Shown: positions 59,793-64,000 of the stretch, one piece after another
How positions within the stretch are numbered: the first letter of the stretch is position 1
How the letters are laid out: every line of letters begins with the position of its first letter
Source of the DNA: Streptomyces sp. LUP47B
GTDB lineage: Bacteria > Actinomycetota > Actinomycetes > Streptomycetales > Streptomycetaceae
DNA length: 64,000 nt
NCBI RefSeq assembly: GCF_001746295.1
Contig: NZ_MJAH01000007.1
Span: 62,001 to 126,000, forward strand
Reading direction: 5' to 3'
Position numbers and translations under genes: made by a program
Notes under the pieces: generated by a model
What the model saw: only the letters and a program-made list of their open reading frames with translations
Databases searched by the model: none
What the model was told of the DNA's origin: nothing

Positions 59793-60356
59793 TCATGTTC
59801 GGCGCGGTACGGCTCCGTCCTGTCGGCGGTAGAGGTCGCGCAGCAGGGAGATCTCGGCGCCGTGATGGATCAGCTCCCTGTTGACGTGCAGGACCCTGTT
59901 CTCCAGGGGGAAGCGCTCGGGACCCACCGTGGGCGGATTCTCCAGGTCGGCGTCCGAGAGCTCGCGGACCCCCGCGTTCCATTTCCCGTACATCTCATCG
60001 AGCTGTTTCAGCGCCTCGTCAGCGGTCCCCGCGTAGGCGAATGTCTGGGAGTCCACGTCCTGGCCGCCGAAATACCATCCGACCCGATACCCCAGGCAGG
60101 AGACGATGACGTGAGCCAGCCGCCAGGCAATCGTGGTCACCGGCGCCGGCACCGGGTCAGGGGACGCGGAATCCATCGTCCACTCCCCCGAACCAACCGA
60201 CATCGGTGCGGCCGACATGCCATGTGGGCGGATGCTCCAGCAGCCTCGCACCGGCTCCCAGAAGTACTCCTCATCGGCAAGACCGTCCAGCCGCGGCCGC
60301 AGGTTCTTGTGCCAGTACCAGTCCAGCTGGTCCGCGAGCCGCTCACTTCTTGTCAT
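59793..60356 (-). CDS. DinB-family protein
   Basis: A 187-residue four-helix protein. LADQLDWYWHKNLRPRLDGL and TTIAWRLAHVIVSCLGYRVG, with the later HVNRELIHHGAEISLLRDLY, show the three His metal-binding positions of DinB-like proteins (H in AHV, HH in IHHGAE). In actinomycetes these are often mycothiol-dependent transferases. The ATG at 60356 is well placed. No neighbours suggest its substrate. Confidence 0.88.
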   Translation of the reverse strand: MTRSERLADQLDWYWHKNLRPRLDGLADEEYFWEPVRGCWSIRPHGMSAAPMSVGSGEWTMDSASPDPVPAPVTTIAWRLAHVIVSCLGYRVGWYFGGQDVDSQTFAYAGTADEALKQLDEMYGKWNAGVRELSDADLENPPTVGPERFPLENRVLHVNRELIHHGAEISLLRDLYRRQDGAVPRRT

Positions 60357-60421
60357 TTCCGCACACTACATACAACGCAGACCTGGCTGCGGCCCCAAAT
60401 GCGCGGTCTGATCCACACCGC

Positions 60422-60604
60422 TCACATCTGGTGTTCCACCCACACGAAGATCAGGCCGACGGCTCCGGTTCCGGCGCCGTAGCAGGCGCCGCGCAGCAGG
60501 TGCGAGAGGGCGGTACGCCGCCGTCGCGCGATCCACTTTCCGGCGGCGATCAGCCGCTCCCGGCCCGTCCGGGGCTTGCAGGGCGTGCGGGGACAATGGG
60601 TCAT
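60422..60604 (-). CDS. small single-pass membrane protein, hypothetical
   Basis: Sixty residues: a basic N-terminal half with KWIARRRRTALSHLL, then one hydrophobic segment (GACYGAGTGAVGLIFVWV). Its stop lies about 65 bases upstream of the DinB start; both are on the reverse strand. No family recognised. A clean ATG and composition support it weakly. Confidence 0.5.
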   Translation of the reverse strand: MTHCPRTPCKPRTGRERLIAAGKWIARRRRTALSHLLRGACYGAGTGAVGLIFVWVEHQM

Positions 60605-60717
60605 GGCAGGCGTCCCTTCTGGATGGCGTCCTGATGGGGAGTCCGCCCGGCCGGTGGCCTCGGAACCGGTGGCCGGGGCCAGGACTCCCCTTCGCTGTGT
60701 CGTAGCCCGCTTGCGGA

Positions 60718-61389
60718 TCAGCGGCCTTCGGCGAACTCCTGGAGCCGGGCCACGAGCTGGCGGTCGGGCCGGGCCACGATCACGGAGGAGTGCGGGGTGC
60801 GGGCGGCGAGCCGGTCGACCTCGCTCTCCAGGCGGCCGGTGGGCGCGTGGGCGCCGGATCCGTTGGCGCGCACGTACCGGGCGAAGATCTCCAGGCCGTC
60901 GAGGAAGGCCGCGTCCGGCGGGGCGGTGTCGGCCATGGAGTGGGTGAGTTGGTGGAACCAGTGCCGGGCCCGCCGCGATTCGCCCAGGCACAGGTGGTGC
61001 AGGTGCAGACAGTACGCGGCGGCGCGGCTGCCGGCGCCGGCGGCGAGTTGCCACCAGAACTGGGCGGACTCGGGGTGCCCGGTCAGGGACAGCAGGCAGG
61101 CGTAGACGAGGGCGCCGTCGACGTCGAGTTCGTCTTCGGTCAGCGGGCCGCGGTCGGGGCCTTCGGCGATCTTCGCGACGTGGGCGGCCGCGTCGGGTTC
61201 ATTGAGGACCCACCGGCACACCACGGCCAGGCGCTGTCCGGCCTGGGCGGCGCGGGTGACCTCGGTGGTGGGGGTGCGGCGGGAGGCCTCGGCGGCCAGC
61301 CGGCGCAGCCCCGCGGCGACGTCGGCGCCGCTTCGCGGGGCGACGGGAAGGCGGGCGCCTTCCAGGAGGTCGTTGATGGTGGTGCTCAC
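60718..61389 (-). CDS. hypothetical protein coupled to the sigma factor
   Basis: A 223-residue soluble helical protein, with TPTTEVTRAAQAGQRLAVVC, VYACLLSLTGHPESAQFWWQ and CLHLHHLCLGESRRARHWFH. The central part looks like repeated helix pairs (TPR-like). Its GTG at 61389 overlaps the TGA of the sigma factor (GTGA), so the two are co-translated and probably interact or co-regulate. No membrane segment or ZAS zinc motif is present, so it is not a classical anti-sigma factor. Confidence 0.75.
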   Translation of the reverse strand: MSTTINDLLEGARLPVAPRSGADVAAGLRRLAAEASRRTPTTEVTRAAQAGQRLAVVCRWVLNEPDAAAHVAKIAEGPDRGPLTEDELDVDGALVYACLLSLTGHPESAQFWWQLAAGAGSRAAAYCLHLHHLCLGESRRARHWFHQLTHSMADTAPPDAAFLDGLEIFARYVRANGSGAHAPTGRLESEVDRLAARTPHSSVIVARPDRQLVARLQEFAEGR

Positions 61390-62048
61390 GCTCCCACTCC
61401 CTTGTGCTTCTTCGGGGTCTCGGGCAGACCGAGCTTGAGGCGCAGGCGTTCCTTGGCGCGGCGCAGGTGGTGGCCCACGGTGCGGTCGTCGATGCCGATG
61501 TACCAGGCGACCTTGGCCGTCGGGTAGCCGAGCACGTAGCGCAGCACGATCACCTCGAACTGGCGGTCCGGGAGTTCGGCGATCGCCTCGTACAGGCCGC
61601 TGGAGGACTCCATCTTCCGGAGCTTCTCGCGGGCCGTGACGAGCGCCGTGTCGAGGGCCTGGGCGATGGGGCCGTTGATGACGAACGCCGGCCCCCGCCC
61701 CTCGGCGTCGAGGCGGTTGTGGACGATCCGCCGCACGATCGCCCACGCGCCCTGTTCGAGGTTGCCCGCGCTCAGCAGCTGCGACCAGCCGGCGTGGATC
61801 TCCAGGAAGACCTCGTGGATGACCTCTTCCGCGGTCTCCCGGTTACCGAAGTGGACTTCCGCGTACGCGTGGAAGACCTCGTGGTGGCCGAGGTAGAAGG
61901 CCTCGAAGTCCACTTCCAGGTCCAGAGGGACGAACATGGACTGCGAGAGCGCGGCGCCGTGCTCCGCCGGCGAGGCGCCCTCCTGGGCGTCGTCGTACCT
62001 CACGACCGGCTCCTGTCGGCAGGGGACATGAGCAAAGTTCCTCTCCAT
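61386..62048 (-). CDS. sigma-70 family (ECF-like) RNA polymerase sigma factor
   Basis: A 220-residue sigma factor. Region 2 is FEAFYLGHHEVFHAYAEVHF with NRETAEEVIHEVFLEIHAGW, and region 4 is IAELPDRQFEVIVLRYVLGY and AWYIGIDDRTVGHHLRRAKE, a helix-turn-helix for the -35 element. The 37 residues before FVPLDLEV may be a real leader or translation may start at Met38 (61937). It heads a two-gene operon. Target promoters unknown. Confidence 0.88.
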   Translation of the reverse strand: MERNFAHVPCRQEPVVRYDDAQEGASPAEHGAALSQSMFVPLDLEVDFEAFYLGHHEVFHAYAEVHFGNRETAEEVIHEVFLEIHAGWSQLLSAGNLEQGAWAIVRRIVHNRLDAEGRGPAFVINGPIAQALDTALVTAREKLRKMESSSGLYEAIAELPDRQFEVIVLRYVLGYPTAKVAWYIGIDDRTVGHHLRRAKERLRLKLGLPETPKKHKGVGA

Positions 62049-62594
62049 GGAGGCAATCAGGGACCCGGCGCCAACTCACACGCGCCGAAAGGCCGTTGGC
62101 CTGTGACCTAGCTAAGTGATTTGCCCGGCGGAACACTCACGCCCGTTTGAAAAAGACGCCCGGCGTGCCCACGTACAGGCACTGTGCAACGCTCAACAAG
62201 CGCCGCTAGTCACCCTCCGCAGCCATCTGACCAGGCGTAACCCACCCGAAGTACGCACCGAACACGCTTGCGCACACATACGGTGTTCTGCATCACATCC
62301 CACTGCGCCACCAGAGCCCCGTTCTCGCGTACGCAGCCATCGGACGCTGGGAGAGCACTTCAAGGTCAATGGAGACCGACGCCGCACCGGAGTGGAGCGG
62401 TCAACTCCCACGGAGCGCAGTAGTGTTCCTGCCCGCACCGCAGGAGCCCGGGCGGGCTCGAGAAGCCGTGGTCGGCCACGTCGACAGGCGGACGGCGTCC
62501 GAGACGGGCCGCCCGCACCACGATCCAGCCAGCCCTGAACGACGAACGGCTCGAGCCGGCTGCGGTCGGCCGGTCCGAGCCGTCGTCGTCCCTG
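62049..62594. other. intergenic, 545 bp, no recognised gene
   Basis: No frame gives a convincing protein. The promoter of the sigma factor should be near 62050-62120. No repeat or hairpin stands out. Confidence 0.4.
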
Positions 62595-64000
62595 CTATTC
62601 GTTGCGTGCCGTTTCCGGTCCCGTGATCCGCCTGAGCAGCGGCATCGTGGATGCGATGACGCCGAGTGAGGCGACGAGCCCGGTGAGCACGGTGGCGTAG
62701 TACTGGATTCCCGGTGCTCGGATCGAGTAGCTGAACTGTGCCTGTACGAACAGTTGAGCAGCCAGGAAGCCCATTCCGATGGCCACCACGGCGACCACAA
62801 GGAGCGGGACCGCGCTTTCCAGAAGCACCACCCGGCGCAGCACGCCTAGCTGTGTGCCCGTCAGCCGCAGCAGGCTGAAAGGGCGCTTGCGGTCGCGCAG
62901 CCCACCGGCCACGCTCACCGCCAGGCTGCAGCCGGCGATGGGGAAGCTGACCAGGATGACGACGTTGGCCAGTTGCTGGTATCCGGCGAGCTGTGCGCCG
63001 CTTTGGGCATGGTCCTCGCGGACGGTCAAAGGGATGTCGCGGTCGGGATAGGTGTTCGTGAGGATGGTGCGCGCGCGTTCGATCGCCGAGGTCGAGCCGT
63101 TGGTGGCCACGACGATCTCCTGGACCGGGAGGCGCGCGAGGCGCTCCCCGGAGATGTTTGCGGCGGGCCATGCCGCGGGCCAGTGCTGCCAGGAGTACGT
63201 GCCGAAGCTGCCGTAGTTCTGGGTGACCGACGCCGCCCGGGCCCCGGCGGCGCATGCGGCGTGGGCGGGCATCTTCGCGAGCTCGGTGCACGAGGCCAGG
63301 CCGGCCACCGGCGGGGTCACGGGGCCTTGATAGGCCGGGTCCGTGGTGCCGAGCGGGTTCGTGTGGATCATCAGTACACCTGTGACGCCCGGTACGGAGT
63401 TCAGGTCGCCGAGCGCGGCCTTCGAGAGCGGGGCCACGCTGCCGATCCGACGCCCGGTGGCGGAGTCGAAGCCTTGGGCGTAGTTGGCGTCCAAGGCGCC
63501 GGCGACCGTCCGGTCGGCCTGCGGGATGCTGCGCTCGGCGTTCAACGAGCCGATGATGCCGACGGCGGCGCTGGTGACGCACAGGGCGAGGACCAGTCCG
63601 CTGACCGCGCGGAAGCCGGCCTTCGGGTCGTCCGCGAGCCGTCGGCCCGCGACGAGCAGCGCGGGGCGGCTGGTCTGCCGGGCCAGGAAGCGGGCGCCGG
63701 CCATGGTCAGCCAGGGGCCGGCGATGACGAGTCCGGTCAGGACCAGCAGGATTCCCGGGACGAAAACCAAGATCTGGCCGTTGGTGTTCCTGGGCACCCG
63801 GCCGATGGTGTACGAGAGTTCGGCGATGCCGGCGGCCAGGGGAATCAGCCGATAGGCCCGCGGCGGGCGTGGCGTGATGCGCCGGGTTACGCCGAGCGGG
63901 GAGACCTGCACGCGGCGCAGGGCGATCCGGGCGGCGATGGCGGCTCCCACCGGGACGGCGACGGCGACGAGCAGGATGTCGCCGGTCCGCAGCGTGAGGT
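62595..64000 (-). CDS. ABC transporter permease (FtsX-like), N-terminus beyond window
   Basis: At least 468 residues of a large permease, reverse strand, open to the window end. An N-terminal membrane segment, a long extracytoplasmic region (about 130-330 of what is visible) with conserved Gly and Asn residues, and three closing membrane helices (VILVSFPIAGCSLAVSVAGG, VVLLESAVPLLVVAVVAIG, and a last one) match the FtsX/MacB-like permease domain repeated in lipoprotein and antibiotic efflux ABC systems. The ATPase partner is not in the window. TAG-free to the edge, stop at 62595. Confidence 0.85.
   Translation of the reverse strand, partial: LTLRTGDILLVAVAVPVGAAIAARIALRRVQVSPLGVTRRITPRPPRAYRLIPLAAGIAELSYTIGRVPRNTNGQILVFVPGILLVLTGLVIAGPWLTMAGARFLARQTSRPALLVAGRRLADDPKAGFRAVSGLVLALCVTSAAVGIIGSLNAERSIPQADRTVAGALDANYAQGFDSATGRRIGSVAPLSKAALGDLNSVPGVTGVLMIHTNPLGTTDPAYQGPVTPPVAGLASCTELAKMPAHAACAAGARAASVTQNYGSFGTYSWQHWPAAWPAANISGERLARLPVQEIVVATNGSTSAIERARTILTNTYPDRDIPLTVREDHAQSGAQLAGYQQLANVVILVSFPIAGCSLAVSVAGGLRDRKRPFSLLRLTGTQLGVLRRVVLLESAVPLLVVAVVAIGMGFLAAQLFVQAQFSYSIRAPGIQYYATVLTGLVASLGVIASTMPLLRRITGPETARNE

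Overview
The window is from a high-GC actinomycete, almost certainly Streptomyces. Codon third positions are strongly G/C, GTG and TTG starts are common, and many products are typical of the genus: AfsR/SARP-type regulators, DUF6083, DUF4232 lipoprotein, a SpoIIE-type phosphatase, and zinc-independent ribosomal paralogues. Most genes are accessory or stress-related rather than core housekeeping. Intact genes are mixed with roughly twenty broken ones, so this looks like a chromosomal arm or other accessory region.

Layout. 1-4.8 kb: an APC permease (cut by the window edge) downstream of a secreted GH59-type glycosidase, which has a LacI-like operator inside its promoter. 5.0-7.2 kb: a decayed mobile segment (DUF6192-like, replication-relaxation, IS630 and HEPN-like remnants) around a DUF4232 lipoprotein. 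7.2-9.7 kb: murJ and a fused SDR/MerR remnant. 10-13.3 kb: small and membrane proteins of unknown role. 13.5-14.7 kb: a stand-alone GyrB-like protein with degenerate ATPase motifs. 15-18.1 kb: a VOC protein, a degenerate tRNA-like sequence, DUF6083, and an alpha/beta-hydrolase/phosphotransferase fusion. 18.6-20.5 kb: a winged-helix repressor divergent from an MFS exporter, with two palindromes between them. 21.4-22.6 kb: a phosphoribosyltransferase, a 56-residue membrane protein and a strong terminator. 22.8-26.7 kb: two tandem AfsR-like genes, both pseudogenes. 27.3-32.4 kb: a ferritin-like Tat protein, an IS remnant, an oxidoreductase, an S1-domain protein and a phosphotransferase. 32.6-33.2 kb: a Cys-less rpmG-rpmE2-rpmJ operon beside an IS481 remnant. 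33.9-38.6 kb: a VOC protein and WYL regulator pair, a DUF5519-like protein, a histidine phosphatase and a phosphotransferase. 38.7-43.3 kb: a five-gene redox operon (SRPBCC, FAD oxidoreductase, SDR, MSMEG_6728, MpaB).

43.5-53.2 kb is the most coherent system. An M56 protease/BlaI repressor pair is divergent from a tightly overlapping operon of DedA, two PAP2 phosphatases, a response regulator and a histidine kinase. Two BlaI-type operators sit in the shared promoter region. This fits an inducible module for undecaprenyl-phosphate recycling and envelope stress. A second BlaI/M56 pair, a second COG4705 membrane protein, and remnants of a response regulator and an FTR1 iron permease follow, which suggests an old duplication.

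53.2-64 kb: a polysaccharide deacetylase pseudogene, a secreted phosphodiesterase/phosphatase, a PAS-SpoIIE phosphatase, SDR/TetR/hydrolase debris, DUF1152, DinB, a sigma factor with a coupled partner, and an ABC permease that runs off the end. I saw no CRISPR array, rRNA gene, intact transposon or intact tRNA.
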